Origin: Hyphodiscus hymeniophilus
Lineage: Eukaryota; Ascomycota; Leotiomycetes; Helotiales; Hyphodiscaceae
DNA length: 64,000 nt
Direction of reading: 5' to 3'
Assembly: GCA_016508695.1 (NCBI GenBank)
Contig: VNKQ01000003.1
Location: 1,364,001 to 1,428,000 of the forward strand
Position 1 is the stretch's first letter; the number at the start of each line of letters is the position of its first letter. The translations under genes and the position numbers were made by a program. The notes below the pieces were generated by a model. It was not told the DNA's origin. It saw only the letters and a list, made by a program, of their open reading frames with translations, and ran no database searches. Shown here one piece after another: positions 1-11,195 of the stretch.

Positions 1-2087
1 GCGTTTCATCGACATCGCGAATGCGAACCCTGAGCCTCCTCGAATCAAGCCAACAGGTTTGAGACGCCTCAATATCCTATGGAGTTAGAAGGAATAGTTT
101 CAGTCTATCGTTAACGACTCTTGTGACGGAGAGGGGATGGAGGTCAGAGTTCAGAACGTGCTGAACAGAACACATCTAGGTAGACAATGACTGGAGTTGC
201 CCCTCAGTAAACCATACATCATAAGGCTCTCCTCCGAATATGAAATCTCAGAAGGTAACAGGAAATGGGTTGATTCATCAATACGGGAAATGCGACCATG
301 AAAATAATGCCTGTACTTCAGTCACTCCCAAAAGAGAATAAAATTCCAGACGGCCATGGCGCATCTGTGTACGTAAGTGAGAATTTAGTCTCTAATTTAT
401 CTAGAATACTTCAGGTGATGGACCACTCGCAAGCGCTGACATTCAGAAATCAAAACCAGCCCAGGCTGCCCAGCCAGCCCAGCCAGACCAACTGGATCCT
501 GGTTGGAATGTCCTAGATAAAATGTATGATACATGTTAGAATCATGAACAGCCCGACCCCCTTGCCCAAAAAAATATACCCAGCTGCACTGTTCAAGCTC
601 CTGGCTACACCGAACAACCTTTGAGCCATAGACCAGTGATACGGTCCTGGATCAAGCTGTTAGTCAATTGATCGCCTGGATAGATTTGAAAGTTCAGTAC
701 ATGCTGTGGGGGGTGGTATTGTTCTCCCGTCAACAGTGATCACCAGGTTCGGAAGCTGTGAACCAGGAAGATCTTGTGGTTCATAGCCAACTTCCAACAA
801 ATGAAATCGCTGATACTCGTTTGCAGCTAAGTTCACGCCGCTTTTATCCTCAATATTGGCCCTCTCGGCACTAGATACGCTTTGATTTCCTCTCTCTCTG
901 ACTCTCTTTTTCTAAAATGGTAGAAAAGGGATGACGGAAAGAATGACAAAGCGGAGAACAGCGCCACAAAGCAGCAGTGCCATAGAAATAAGTCCCACTC
1001 GGAAGGCTGTACCATTACTCTTGTGCCTTCTTTCAGTATCTCTGTCTTCCGAGAACTCAGTCTAGAAAGCGAACTGAAGACTACTCATTGAAGGGTAAGT
1101 TTGAGCTTGTTTTCATCTGACATAAGTCAAAAAGTTCAGAAAGCTCTCTGTGCCTCTGGGTATTGGGCGATGTAATGTTGTTGTCTCTCTTTCCTTACCT
1201 GTACCCGGCTTCTTTTTTGTGATGGCTACGTATTGAACGCGACCGTGTTGACTGGAAGTCCAGTAATATCGATCTGGCGATAAGGGGCATAGCACTTTAA
1301 TGTGGCAAAGTAGAGGGAGAGGCTTTCAGATGAAAAGCTGCACAGATTGTCATAGCTATGGTATTTGAAATTTAGTGGTTCAACAAGCCCTTCGCCGGCG
1401 AACCCTGACTTTTGCACCGTCAAGCCGATGGTGCTCGTTCTTTGAATGCTTTCATATATCTAAATCGAGATTAGTGCAGGCATAAAGGCTTGGTGTGGAA
1501 ACTGGTTGGTCTTCTCTGACCCTGTTCTGTAATAAACAGAATCCATTCCCGAGAGCATGTATAGTTTCAAAGCGACTTCGTATGAAAACATAAGGTAAGG
1601 AGATCTAAGCTGATCATTATCCTAACACCCCAATGATCCTTTGGGAGAATCCAGCTCTTTCTCATGAATCTTAACGTATGGTTCCACCTTGACAATGCAA
1701 GAAAGGTGAGCCATGATGGTAGAAATGGTGTCAGGGGAACAAAACTACCTACCTTGTGGACTCGAAGACAACAAACCCAGAGCTTAGAAGTGATGGCGGT
1801 AGCCTAGACTAGAAGTCATCCTCCGGAGATGATATCGGTTTGATTCAGGTATCTTTGTACATATTCCTACACTCTCAGCAACGCCACCCAAGCAGCCGGA
1901 TTTGGCTGTCTCTCGTACACAACGAAAATTCGGTGACATATTCATGTCGAAGGGTTTTTACAAGATGTCCCAGCCAGTAATATGCTCTATCAAGCGCAGC
2001 TTCCTCAGCTGTTTCCCGTGCGCGCATGTCCGTCCGCAGCTTTATTTGAGCGGTTCGCCCAACTAGCCCAGCCTTCCCACTCAGATA
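1..2087. other. Intergenic, no supported gene
   Basis: About 2.1 kb without a convincing coding region on either strand. The open frames are under 75 codons, show no recognisable domain and overlap each other. I saw no tRNA fold. A short CCAGC/CCAGN-rich stretch lies near 458-495. The segment probably holds 3' flanking sequence of a gene beyond the left edge and the 3' UTR of the mitoribosomal gene that ends at 2088. Confidence 0.5.
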
Positions 2088-2690
2088 TCATTCGTCTCGC
2101 AGGATAAGCTCACGTCTCTTAGTTCTATCCTCTCTTGCTCTCGTTCGTTTTGGACCCCACCGAGCCTTGATAGCCTCGAGTTTCTGCCTTTCTAATTCCT
2201 TCTTCTCCGATGGCGCTTGACAGCACATTATGACGAAAGTCATCGAGCAATTGAATTTCCTTGCCAGCTTGTTGACAGACCATTTCATCGGCTGATCAGC
2301 CCGCAGTCTTTGAATCTCAGAAATATCGGTGTCGGTTAAGTGGTGTTTTGGTATTACGGTCTTCGAGACTAATGGCGGTAGTCGCGTTGGCCCAGGTGTT
2401 TTCCTGGATGTGGCTTCGAGAAGCTGCCGCCTCTTGTCTTCTTTGGGGAGGAACTTGATGGGCGTATGGAGGACAGAGGGAGCGGATGAAGGGGGATTGA
2501 AGATGATGTGGTCATGTTTCGGTGAGCTTTTCGAGAGGATGAAAGACGACTCTGGCTTGACATTGAGTCTCTGCTTCGTGCGGCGAAATGAGGATTCGTG
2601 TCGTCGAGCAGTGGTGTTGGTTGAAAGGAGACATTGTGTTCTGCGGCACAAGAGATCAATTACTGGTCTTCTGATGAGTCGGGCTTCCAT
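2088..2690 (-). CDS. MRPL20: Mitochondrial large-subunit ribosomal protein mL58 (MRP-L20 family)
   Basis: Predicted 200-residue protein of the fungal MRP-L20 family, a fungus-specific component (mL58) of the 54S mitochondrial ribosomal subunit. The C-terminal third carries the family pattern: a segment starting HHLTDTDISEIQRLRADQP, then a helix-turn-helix-like WSVNKLARKFNCS stretch, and a basic tail with RWGPKRTRAREDRTKRR. The N-terminus from the chosen ATG (MEARLIRRPVIDLLCRR) is basic and free of acidic runs after residue 2, as expected for a matrix-targeting presequence. The frame stays open upstream to 2903, but the extra 71 residues look non-coding and would bury the targeting signal, so I start at 2690. 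No intron is needed. It is divergent from the gene at 3212. Function is from family knowledge; family assignment is by motif recognition. Confidence 0.85.
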   Translation of the reverse strand: MEARLIRRPVIDLLCRRTQCLLSTNTTARRHESSFRRTKQRLNVKPESSFILSKSSPKHDHIIFNPPSSAPSVLHTPIKFLPKEDKRRQLLEATSRKTPGPTRLPPLVSKTVIPKHHLTDTDISEIQRLRADQPMKWSVNKLARKFNCSMTFVIMCCQAPSEKKELERQKLEAIKARWGPKRTRAREDRTKRRELILRDE

Positions 2691-3211
2691 TGGGGTTGAG
2701 TGATTTCTGGAGGTGATTGCAGGTTCGGTGAGCTCTTCATTTTTGACGGATTTTAGTAAAGCGGCAGGCTTATTAATAAAGCGGCATGAAGCCAAGGACA
2801 GGGGTGAGTCTCCTCCTTCGAGAAGTCTCATGACCGACCGAGACCTTGGTTTACATTGCTTTGAGCATCCTATTGAGTTCTGGATAAAACATCCACACCA
2901 CATTATCGCGAGCCCAATTCAAAGCCAAACATCATGATTTTAATTTCTTGAAGTCCATCGTTTCTTGTCTTTTCGCGCTGTCGGATTCTATTTACTCTAA
3001 TCCAAACCCCAAGCGATTCAGCTGAAAACGTAAGTACAGCTCTCCAGGTTTGTTTGATAAAGCGCATCGTACTCTACAAGTCTCCACATACACTACCCCT
3101 ATTCCAGGACTCCACTGACGCCGCTCAGGGGGGGGTTTTTTTTCTTGAGAAGGACTCATCTTCTACCCCTTACTGTTTCCCATATCCTTCACTACGATTA
3201 CGAACCTCACA
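2691..3211. promoter_or_regulatory. Divergent promoter region with a possible 5' UTR intron
   Basis: This 521 bp segment separates two divergently transcribed starts (2690 minus, 3212 plus). A GTAAGT donor at about 3030 and a CTCAG acceptor at about 3127, with CTGAC just upstream of the acceptor, could form a roughly 100 bp intron in the 5' leader of the plus-strand gene. The acceptor is followed by a G7 then T8 run, which is an error-prone spot for sequencing. No specific transcription-factor site is claimed. Confidence 0.35.
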
Positions 3212-4369
3212 ATGAGTGCTCCAGAGCCAAGCACTTTGCAGTCAAACAAATCTGTGTCTACCAATCCGCAGCAGACGCATACTGCAAAGATCCCGCTATT
3301 GGGTGAGGGCTTTCAAGAATCTGCGAACAGTGCTGTCCCAAAGTCTGCGGACAGCAGTGATATCGAAGGAGACGTAGATGAAGGGACAGGTGAGGGCGAA
3401 AAGAATGGGAAGCGTAGATTGTTTGGCTTCGGCAAGAAGAAGAAGAAGGATGACGGCAAGACTAAAACAAAGAAGATTGTTGATTCTGCACCAGCTGTAG
3501 CTGCTGACAATGGAAGCACGAATCCCATCGCGCAACCTGTGGCAAAAAGGCCGTCAATGCAAAACTCCTCCCCACCTCGCTCAAATCACCCATACATACC
3601 GCCGTCTTCCCCGCAGAGGAACTTGTACTCGTCTTCGCCCAGAATTGTATCGCCCGCGGGATCACAGATATTCGAACGGGATGTGCAAGAGAGCGCGCTT
3701 CCCGCTCCCAATTCGCCTGCAATTCCATCGCATATACAGACAGAAAATCACATCCCGCCTGTACTAGATGCTTCCTCGGAAGCTATCACGAACAACAAGC
3801 TGGATCCGGATTCGGTCGAGATCGTTATGCATACTTCTCATCAACCTGCTGCTGTTACGGTAACCGGAGTCGGCAGCAGCGAGCCTGCTGGAACCTGGGC
3901 CGATGATTTGCTAGCTCACCCAGACAAAGACGATGCGGCATCAAATTATGGTGCTCTTGATAGCACAGATGTGCGACGGTTAAGCTTCATATCATTCTCA
4001 GACATTGTGCAGTCTGAGCATGCCGAACACGCTGGGAATAGAGACTCGGTTTATGTTGCAGGACTTAGTTCTCTATCTTCTCCAGGTTACAGGTCTCCTT
4101 CTCCAGTCAGATCTCCGGTTTCTTCACAGGGTTTTGGCACGTCCCCTCCAACCAGCAAGTCAGCATCGATAAAGGGCGTTGAGATATCACCACGTAAACC
4201 ACTCGGGAGTCCAGTATCGTCACACCCACCTACCAATGGCGGCGAACTCACTATCGAGACAATGAGCCAAGCCTTGAGAAGGACGGGCAGCGGTGATTTC
4301 AGTGGTATCCGAAGCCAACCTATGAGCCCGTCAAGCCCCGACGGCATATCTGAGCCATCGTTCAAATAA
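3212..4369 (+). CDS. Conserved disordered protein, function unknown
   Basis: Single-exon frame of 385 residues starting at an ATG with a good context (CACAATGAG). The protein is Ser/Pro-rich and mostly low complexity. A very basic block with GFGKKKKKDD lies near residue 75 and could be a nuclear-localisation or phosphoinositide-binding patch. The one segment that looks constrained is around residues 226-272: GTWADDLLAHP, a short acidic linker, then RRLSFISFSDIVQSEHAEHA, which resembles a motif I associate with uncharacterised ascomycete proteins. The tail is rich in SP and RSP sites, which would suit regulation by proline-directed kinases (inference). No enzyme domain or membrane segment is visible. 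The bias towards coding in this frame over more than 1.1 kb and the conserved-looking motif make it a real gene; the role is unknown. Confidence 0.75.
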   Translation: MSAPEPSTLQSNKSVSTNPQQTHTAKIPLLGEGFQESANSAVPKSADSSDIEGDVDEGTGEGEKNGKRRLFGFGKKKKKDDGKTKTKKIVDSAPAVAADNGSTNPIAQPVAKRPSMQNSSPPRSNHPYIPPSSPQRNLYSSSPRIVSPAGSQIFERDVQESALPAPNSPAIPSHIQTENHIPPVLDASSEAITNNKLDPDSVEIVMHTSHQPAAVTVTGVGSSEPAGTWADDLLAHPDKDDAASNYGALDSTDVRRLSFISFSDIVQSEHAEHAGNRDSVYVAGLSSLSSPGYRSPSPVRSPVSSQGFGTSPPTSKSASIKGVEISPRKPLGSPVSSHPPTNGGELTIETMSQALRRTGSGDFSGIRSQPMSPSSPDGISEPSFK

Positions 4370-5856
4370 TGTCTTTGAAGTGGAGGTCTTGTTAGATGAT
4401 TTTAACCTTTGAAATGCTTTATATCCGGGGTGCGTTGAGTAGGTTTGATGGGAGACTCTGGAGTAGGATGAATTATGGTTTGATATGTATGCTATGCTGT
4501 GTCTGTTACTCAGTTGAGTAGGCACTGGTGTTCCGGGTTAGGCCTCTCACTTTTCCTATCGATTTTGCCATACCAATTTTGGACTTTTTTGGATTTCCAG
4601 GGAGATCTCAAGACAAAATACTAATCTTCACATGCTCATATGATGAGGCCCCCTCTCACCCCTTTCTCTTTAAACGGTCTAGCCATGAATGTACACGGCA
4701 GCTTATGCTCGTTGGAAACAAATCTCGCTGATGGACCTGAAACATGAATCATGCTGCATAGCATTTGACACAGTACTGTAATGACCAGGGTATGATTAAC
4801 GAATCAACGACCCTCGGATTGTGTAGGGATAGGTCAGGGATAGGGGTACTAACTAACCATCCAGGAAACGATCGAGTGAGGAATTGGTGTCCATCGACTC
4901 GTGAAAATCAATAGCACTGTGTTGTGTCTAAGTGTATCTGTTGAGCGAATTGGAGACTGCCGTGTCAACCTCGGAGACAAGTACGAATAACCCAAGAATG
5001 GACCAAGAATGGGCAAGTGACTGCAAGCCGTCATTCTCTGCTTCAAGTTACTCCGTACATTGCCACGAGATGGTGGCTGCGGCCCGGTGCTAGAGGATTA
5101 CAATTATTACAATGCGTGTGGACTGATAAATTGTTCTAGAAACTAGTTTCCGTCAGATCTCACGGGAGATTTGAATTATGATTTAATACAAGGACCTGAA
5201 ATGGTTACGCTTCCCGATCGTCCAAGCGTAAACCATGATTGGATACTGTAGGCGAAGCTGGTCTTGATCCAGTTCAGTTCCTCCCTCTCTCCATCCTTCA
5301 AGACTCCCTCAGCTCCTTTGAACAAAGTACTTCCGCTCACGACGTTGATCTCCGTCAACCAGTCTCGTGCATTTTGCATGTCAAAAATTCTGCATAGCTA
5401 CCTATTACCTACATTTCAACCATCTCCACTTCTCACGGCGGCTCGGTTGTTGCTTACTTGAAGTGAAAACCGACCCGTGATACCTTTTGGGAGCCTGAAT
5501 GACACTGGTTCATGGCCAGCCGTGATAATGAAGAGTCGAAGCTTGCTTTTGCTTCTTGGTAGACACAAGACGATTAGCGCTGTTGGAGATTTCGGTGAAG
5601 TCGAGACAATACGACGTCATATCAGATCGCATTAAGAGCTCTGTCGAATTTCGAACGCATCGCGCGCATAATCGATTCTCTTTGCCCACGCTGGCCGGAT
5701 CGAATATTCACCATCAGGAAAACAGAAGGTTCTCTCTGCGACTCGACCTCTGCCAATGCCTCTATCGAGAGTACGTTGCGTAGCGCTTTGCCTTTCCTTC
5801 CGATCTGTAAGACCCCCGAGCTGTCGAGCATATAATGAGAGGGTATATACGAGTCT
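4370..5856. other. Intergenic upstream of the RasGAP gene
   Basis: About 1.5 kb holding the 3' UTR of the preceding gene and the promoter and leader of the RasGAP. Several frames of 60-110 codons overlap on both strands and show no domain. A GTACGT donor-like site near 5770 might mark a leader intron, but I could not tie an upstream exon to the RasGAP start. Confidence 0.4.
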
Positions 5857-8800
5857 ATGAAAAGACATCGCCAAATGAGCATGCTACCCTTGGGAATGGA
5901 CGGCAGATCATATAAAGGCACCCACGGCCAGGACAGCCCTTTGCAGGACTGGCAACACAATGCTGCTGAGACGCTGGCAAGCAGGTTGGAGAGGACACCT
6001 GATCCCCATGCCGTTCAAAGAATGGTCCCCGGAATGCAGAGATCAAGTCGCCCTGTGACACCGGAAGGTTTGGGGAATGAGTTCCGCATAGCAGACGGTA
6101 TGTCTTCCACTCAGACGTCGCCAAGATCTTTACCGGGAGGAGAGAAGCCCCAAGATCGCCGGCAAGGACTCGTTTTCAAGGATTCCTACAGCGGCGAACC
6201 TGTCGATACTGGTGCTCGTCCTGGGCCGCCCGTGAGCTACCAACCTCCTGCAAGACCGCGGACTCGTACCTTGGGGGAATCATCCCAGCGCTCGACAACA
6301 GGTAGTGTCTCAAAAAGCCGGCATCGCATCGGCTCAGTTCATTCTACAAACTCCTCCTCTTTTCATGATGTGGAACATACTAGACCTGGACCAGATCCTT
6401 CCAATTCGCTTGGCTTCCCGTCTATAGCTACCAGGCCATCGCCACAATTGCAGAAATCTAATTCCGTGAAAGGAGGGAGAAGGCTCGTAAAGCGGACCTC
6501 AAGACCTACTTCACCGCTACAAGCAATGGCTGAAGTACCCAGCGTTGACTCCCTACCGTTTCCAGTGGCCACAGGAGATGCGAATAAGATCTTAATGCTA
6601 ATGAAAACCCTTTGTGGACGTATGAGAGGCGAGGTTGAATATCAAGCGGTTAACCAAGGACCGTGGTACTCTGGAGTCTGTTACATTGACGATGTGAGGG
6701 GAACTTTGAGGTGCGAGGGTATAAATTCCAGTACCAGAACAGAGGGGGATGACAACAGCCCGTTGCACCTCACAGTCGTGCCAGACCTACGTGGTTGTCG
6801 GGTCAAGCCTATCAATTCGGCCGAAAGACCTGTTAAATTTCTTGAATTATCTCACGCCGCTCACGGACTAGAGATACGATTGTTACCATTGGTAGATGCA
6901 GACTTCGATCCATGGCTAGCTGCTCTTCTTTGTTGGCAACAAATTCGACCCTCGACCCTTGCTGCAAGCACTCCAAACTCTGCCATAATAGCTGAAAGAC
7001 GAGCAGGGGCGAAGACGCGAGAATTTGGGTTCAACGAGCTGAGGGAATCTAGCAGCCACATAGATGCCAATATTATCAAGGTTGCCAAAATACTCCTTTG
7101 GGATAAAGGTGCTCCCACTTCGCCTTCAGCTATAGTGCGGCGCCCTTCTACACGGGATCTACGTACTTCTTCCGCTAGGTCCTGGCGACGAGTGTCCTGT
7201 ATTCTCCAGGAAAATGGAAACTTGAAATTCTTCACTGAAAACGACGTCACACTTCTGTCCGTCATCCAACTTTCACAATTATCTCGCTGCGCCATCCAAA
7301 GGCTCGATAGATCTGTCCTGGATGAAGAGTACAGCATTGCTATCTTTCCACAGTACACTTCAACTTCTACTCAACTATCAATATTCAGGCCTGTCTATAT
7401 TGCACTGGAGTCCAGGTTAACTTATGAGGTCTGGTTTTGTCTTCTGAGAGCGTTCTCCGTCCCCGAGATTTACGGACCGCAAAGTGACGAGGAAAGTGAC
7501 GAATACGATAATCCTGGAAAATCTCTAGAGGACGCACCAGCAACGAAAGATATGTTCCGAATTGAGAAGTCCCTCAATGTACGGATCGTTGAAGCAAAAA
7601 TACGAAAAGAAACCGAGACACCCAAGTCTGATACAATCCAATCAGGGAGACATCCTGTGAAGATAGACCCACGCGATCCGTCCATCAGTGACTACTTTGC
7701 TGAAGTTGTCCTTGACGGGGAGGTTCGCGCTCGCACAATCACCAAGTTTGACACACGAAATCCCTTCTGGCGAGTAGATTGCGAGTTCCTTGATCTTCCA
7801 GTCTATCTCCCGAGGCTCTCAGTCGTGCTGAAAAAGGTTGTCTATGGAGAACCTGGGGCCCAAGGACTTCTGTCATCATCAAGCGTTCACGTGCCTAATG
7901 ACAAGCAAACAGAGGCAGTATGTGGCACGGTAAGTGTTCCCATTGAGAAGCTTGAGCGGTCGAAAAATTCCGAGGCGTGGTGGACCATACTAGATGATAA
8001 GCAAGAGCCGATTGGAGAGATGTTTCTCAAGATCCGACATGAAGAGCTTGTCGTACTACTCGCAAAAGATTACCAGCCTATATCAGAGCTCCTACACCAC
8101 TTTACCACAGGTCTAACGGTACAAATCGCCCAAGCTATTCCCACCAGTCTCCGAGACTTGTCCGAGCTTTTGGTGAACATATTTCAAGTCTCTGGCCATT
8201 CAGGAGAATGGCTTAAAACGTTGGTTGAGGATGAAATAGATGGAATCGAAAAGGAGGCCCCAGTGCATCGGTTGCCTAGGTGGAGTAGGAGAGTAGGGTC
8301 TAATGAGTCTTTAAGTTCCATCGATCGAGAGTTTTCCGTAAGAGATATGGGCAAGTCGCTGCAGGGTGAAGCAAACCTTCTCTTCCGTGGCAACTCGCTC
8401 CTCACCCAATCTCTGGACTTCCATATGAGAAGACTTGGCAAGGAATTTCTCGAGGACGTTCTATCAGAAAAAATCATCGAGATCAACGCTCTAAATTCTG
8501 ACTGCGAAGTGGATCCATCTCGACTGTCCCATGGTGAAGATGTTGGCAAGAATTGGGTCCATTTGATCGCTTTGACTACGAGTGTTTGGGAAAGCATCGC
8601 TGAATCAGCGAATCGATGCCCGCCAGAACTTCGTCAGGTCCTAAAGTACGTCCGAGCTGTAGCTGAAGACCGCTACGGAGACTTCCTCAGGACTGTGGCA
8701 TACACTAGCGTATCTGGCTTTCTGTTCCTGCGGTTCTTCTGTCCGGCTCTATTGAACCCAAAGCTTTTCGGACTTCTGCGCGACCATCCTCAGCCGAAGG

Positions 8801-9669
8801 CGCAACGCACGTTGACTCTGATTGCTAAAAGCCTTCAGGCGTTGGCGAATTTGTCTACGTTCGGCCAGAAAGAAGAGTGGATGGAACCCATGAACCGCTT
8901 CCTTGGTGGCCATCGACAAGCAGTGAAGGACTACATCGATGCGATCTGCTCAATTCCATCAGAGCGTCACACCTTGTTGCTCCCAGCGTCCTACTCAACA
9001 CCTATCACGATACTAGCACGCTTGCCACCGACATCCAGAGAAGGGTTTCCTTCCTTGCCCTACCTCATAGACCATGCGCGCAACTTTGCAGCATTGGTAA
9101 AGCTGTGGTTAGAGGCGTCTGCACATTTCCTGCCGTCACGATCTTTGGAAGGCGAATTAGAGCAATTCAATCAACTATGTATTGACCTTCAACGACGCAC
9201 TGACGAATGCCTTATGAAGGCTGAAGGGGATCGAACGGCCGACCAGTTATCACTGCAATGGGAAGATATAGTTGAGAGTCTTGAGAGTTCCACAACTCAT
9301 GAGGTTGCGAATCCAGAGCCCGATGTCCTCATTCCTTCATGGACAGAATACACTGCCAGCATATCTAGCGGACAACTCGTGGCACCTGGCTCATCAGGAA
9401 GTGTAGGAAGCAAAGAGCGGAAGGACAGGCAGAGTTTCTGGGAAGCTACCTTCGGAAAAGATTCCAGGTATCAAAGACCGTATCAATACGATGCGGCGGA
9501 TAGCTCACCTCCGAGTAGAGGACAGAGCAGGAATGGGAAGCAATCGAGAAGTTTCCTTAGTGGGCTTAGGCGGAAAGGCAAGGGGGACACTGGGACGGGG
9601 TCTTTGGAAAAAGATACAGGAGTTGAACCTAGTACTGGGTTACCGTGGAATGACGGAAATATGATTTGA
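5857..9669 (+). CDS. Ras-family GTPase-activating protein, Bud2-like (C2 + RasGAP)
   Basis: Uninterrupted 1270-residue frame. Residues 1-220 are Ser/Arg/Pro-rich and disordered. A PH-like region follows (about 400-560, SWRRVSCILQENGNLKFF near 442), then a C2-like domain (about 567-740) and the RasGAP domain (about 800-1080). The RasGAP signature is clear: LLFRGNSLLTQS supplies the arginine finger (about residue 844, codon at 8386-8388) and FLFLRFFCPALLNPKLF near 954 is the conserved core helix. The C-terminus is disordered. By family, such proteins stimulate GTP hydrolysis on Ras-type GTPases; PH-C2-RasGAP order with this length fits the fungal Bud2/Cla2 group acting on Rsr1/Bud1-type GTPases in polarity. 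The exact target is inference. The start may lie a few codons downstream (second Met, MSMLPLG), and a 5' UTR intron is possible. Confidence 0.88.
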   Translation: MKRHRQMSMLPLGMDGRSYKGTHGQDSPLQDWQHNAAETLASRLERTPDPHAVQRMVPGMQRSSRPVTPEGLGNEFRIADGMSSTQTSPRSLPGGEKPQDRRQGLVFKDSYSGEPVDTGARPGPPVSYQPPARPRTRTLGESSQRSTTGSVSKSRHRIGSVHSTNSSSFHDVEHTRPGPDPSNSLGFPSIATRPSPQLQKSNSVKGGRRLVKRTSRPTSPLQAMAEVPSVDSLPFPVATGDANKILMLMKTLCGRMRGEVEYQAVNQGPWYSGVCYIDDVRGTLRCEGINSSTRTEGDDNSPLHLTVVPDLRGCRVKPINSAERPVKFLELSHAAHGLEIRLLPLVDADFDPWLAALLCWQQIRPSTLAASTPNSAIIAERRAGAKTREFGFNELRESSSHIDANIIKVAKILLWDKGAPTSPSAIVRRPSTRDLRTSSARSWRRVSCILQENGNLKFFTENDVTLLSVIQLSQLSRCAIQRLDRSVLDEEYSIAIFPQYTSTSTQLSIFRPVYIALESRLTYEVWFCLLRAFSVPEIYGPQSDEESDEYDNPGKSLEDAPATKDMFRIEKSLNVRIVEAKIRKETETPKSDTIQSGRHPVKIDPRDPSISDYFAEVVLDGEVRARTITKFDTRNPFWRVDCEFLDLPVYLPRLSVVLKKVVYGEPGAQGLLSSSSVHVPNDKQTEAVCGTVSVPIEKLERSKNSEAWWTILDDKQEPIGEMFLKIRHEELVVLLAKDYQPISELLHHFTTGLTVQIAQAIPTSLRDLSELLVNIFQVSGHSGEWLKTLVEDEIDGIEKEAPVHRLPRWSRRVGSNESLSSIDREFSVRDMGKSLQGEANLLFRGNSLLTQSLDFHMRRLGKEFLEDVLSEKIIEINALNSDCEVDPSRLSHGEDVGKNWVHLIALTTSVWESIAESANRCPPELRQVLKYVRAVAEDRYGDFLRTVAYTSVSGFLFLRFFCPALLNPKLFGLLRDHPQPKAQRTLTLIAKSLQALANLSTFGQKEEWMEPMNRFLGGHRQAVKDYIDAICSIPSERHTLLLPASYSTPITILARLPPTSREGFPSLPYLIDHARNFAALVKLWLEASAHFLPSRSLEGELEQFNQLCIDLQRRTDECLMKAEGDRTADQLSLQWEDIVESLESSTTHEVANPEPDVLIPSWTEYTASISSGQLVAPGSSGSVGSKERKDRQSFWEATFGKDSRYQRPYQYDAADSSPPSRGQSRNGKQSRSFLSGLRRKGKGDTGTGSLEKDTGVEPSTGLPWNDGNMI

Positions 9670-9749
9670 ATGGTATTTGGGCGGTTTAGAGATGACGAGT
9701 CGGGGTGGTTTAAAGAGAATAAGTGTGGGATGAACAATGGATGCATGAA

Positions 9750-9836
<87 letters not shown>
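9750..9836. repeat. (CAT)29 trinucleotide microsatellite
   Basis: A perfect run of 29 CAT units (87 bp), read as ATG on the minus strand. It lies 80 bp past the RasGAP stop and about 190 bp from the end of the convergent cyclophilin gene, so it is probably in a 3' UTR. It creates spurious frames of poly-His, poly-Ile, poly-Met and poly-Asp, none of which I regard as a gene. Confidence 0.98.
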
Positions 9837-10025
9837 GGGAAGTCATTTCATTGTTGTACCACTCTTGCATATCAACGAAGCATAGGACTAGCATGGCATA
9901 ATGGATGCCGCAATCTCGATGAATGCTCTTGAGCATTGCCTTGTACTCCTTCCACCACCATGCATGTCGTTTCGTGTCCTAAACTCATCCCATGTTTCGT
10001 GCATCAACTTCCTCTGTGATTCGTC

Positions 10026-11195
10026 TCACGTGAAGGCCTTGCTGTAAGCAGCCTTCTCTTTCTTGGCCCGATCAGCAGCAGTTTTCTTGACAGCCGCTAA
10101 CTCCTTCACAATAGCCGCATCACCCGGAGCCAGCTTATTAGCCTCTTGCAAATCCTTGACTGCACCATCCTCGTCCTTTAATCCCACATGAGCCAGTCCA
10201 CGACGGAATAACGCTTTCGCCTTTTCCGCATCTTTGAGGCCCGCAACGTCCAGAGCAGAAGTCGCATACCTCTGCGCCTCCTCATAAAGCTGCTGCTTAT
10301 TCGCCAACAGAGCCGAGTTGGAATTGAGCGTAAAGCGCAATGCATTAAGCTCATTTTTCGTCTCCGGCGGCTCGTTATCCAGACTCGGATCCTCATTCAA
10401 GTATCTGATACCCTTCTGATATTTCTCCAATCCCAAAGCCAGCTGATTACTTTTGAACGCCTTGTTTCCGAACTCTTTCAGATCGGTCGCGATCTTGATG
10501 ATCTCTTTGGCTGTGTTGGTTTTGCCTTGGTCTTCGGGGAAGTCTTCGTAGGTGTCGCCTGTTGGGTCTGGGGCTTTTTGGTCTGCAGTCTCAGCCTCGT
10601 CGCCTGTGAGCTGGCCGCAGTTGGTTATGACGACGTCTTTGGTGGGTTTGTCACTGCCTTGTGTGGGGAGGTTCTCGACCTTGCGTACAATGGATTTACC
10701 GCTCAGAACTTCACCGAAGACGACGTGCTTCCCGTCGAGGTGGGGTGTTGGGACGGTTGTTACGAAGAATTGGGAGCCGTTAGTGCCTATGTCCCTTCAG
10801 TCAGCGTTCGGCACATTTAGCATAAAGAAAGGAGAAGAAGCTATACCAGGACCAGCATTGGCCATAGAGAGCAAGAAAGGCTTCTCATGTTTGAGATTGA
10901 AGTTTTCATCGTCGAATTTGGCACCGTAGATTGACTCCCCACCTGTTCCATTGCCTGCTGTAAAATCACCTCCTTGGATCATGAATTGCTTGATGACTCT
11001 GTGGAAAATCGAGCCTTTGTACGAGAGGAGTTTTCCAGCTTTGCCTTGACCTTTCTCGCCCGTGCATAGAGCTCTGAAGTTGTCGGCTGTCTTGGGGACG
11101 ACATCGTCGTACAACTCGAAGGTGATTCGTCCTTCTGGTTTGTTGCCAATTGAGATGTCAAAGTAGACTCGGCTTCGTTTCTTTGTATCTGCCAT
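10026..11195 (-). CDS. CPR6: Cyclophilin-40 type peptidyl-prolyl isomerase with TPR repeats
   Basis: Two exons (11195-10847 and 10786-10026) around a 60 bp intron (GTATAG donor, GCTGAC branch, CATAG acceptor) give 369 residues, the normal size for fungal Cpr6/CYP40. Residues 1 to about 175 are the cyclophilin domain: YFDISIGNKPEGRITFELYD, FHRVIKQFMIQGGDF and, across the intron, SMANAGPGTNGSQFF. The catalytic Arg of FHRVI, the QGGDF block and the F of NGSQFF are present. Residues about 215-350 form the TPR region (FGNKAFKSNQ..., ALFRRGLAHVGLKDEDGAVKDL), which in this family docks on the C-terminal EEVD of Hsp90. Expected role: Hsp90 co-chaperone with prolyl isomerase activity in the cytosol. 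It is convergent with the RasGAP gene; a partial heat-shock element lies about 95 bp upstream. Confidence 0.95.

Noticed and set aside
9640..9936. Long poly-Met, poly-Asp, poly-His and poly-Ile reading frames
   Set aside because: They are all produced by the (CAT)29 repeat read in different frames; no flanking protein-like sequence.
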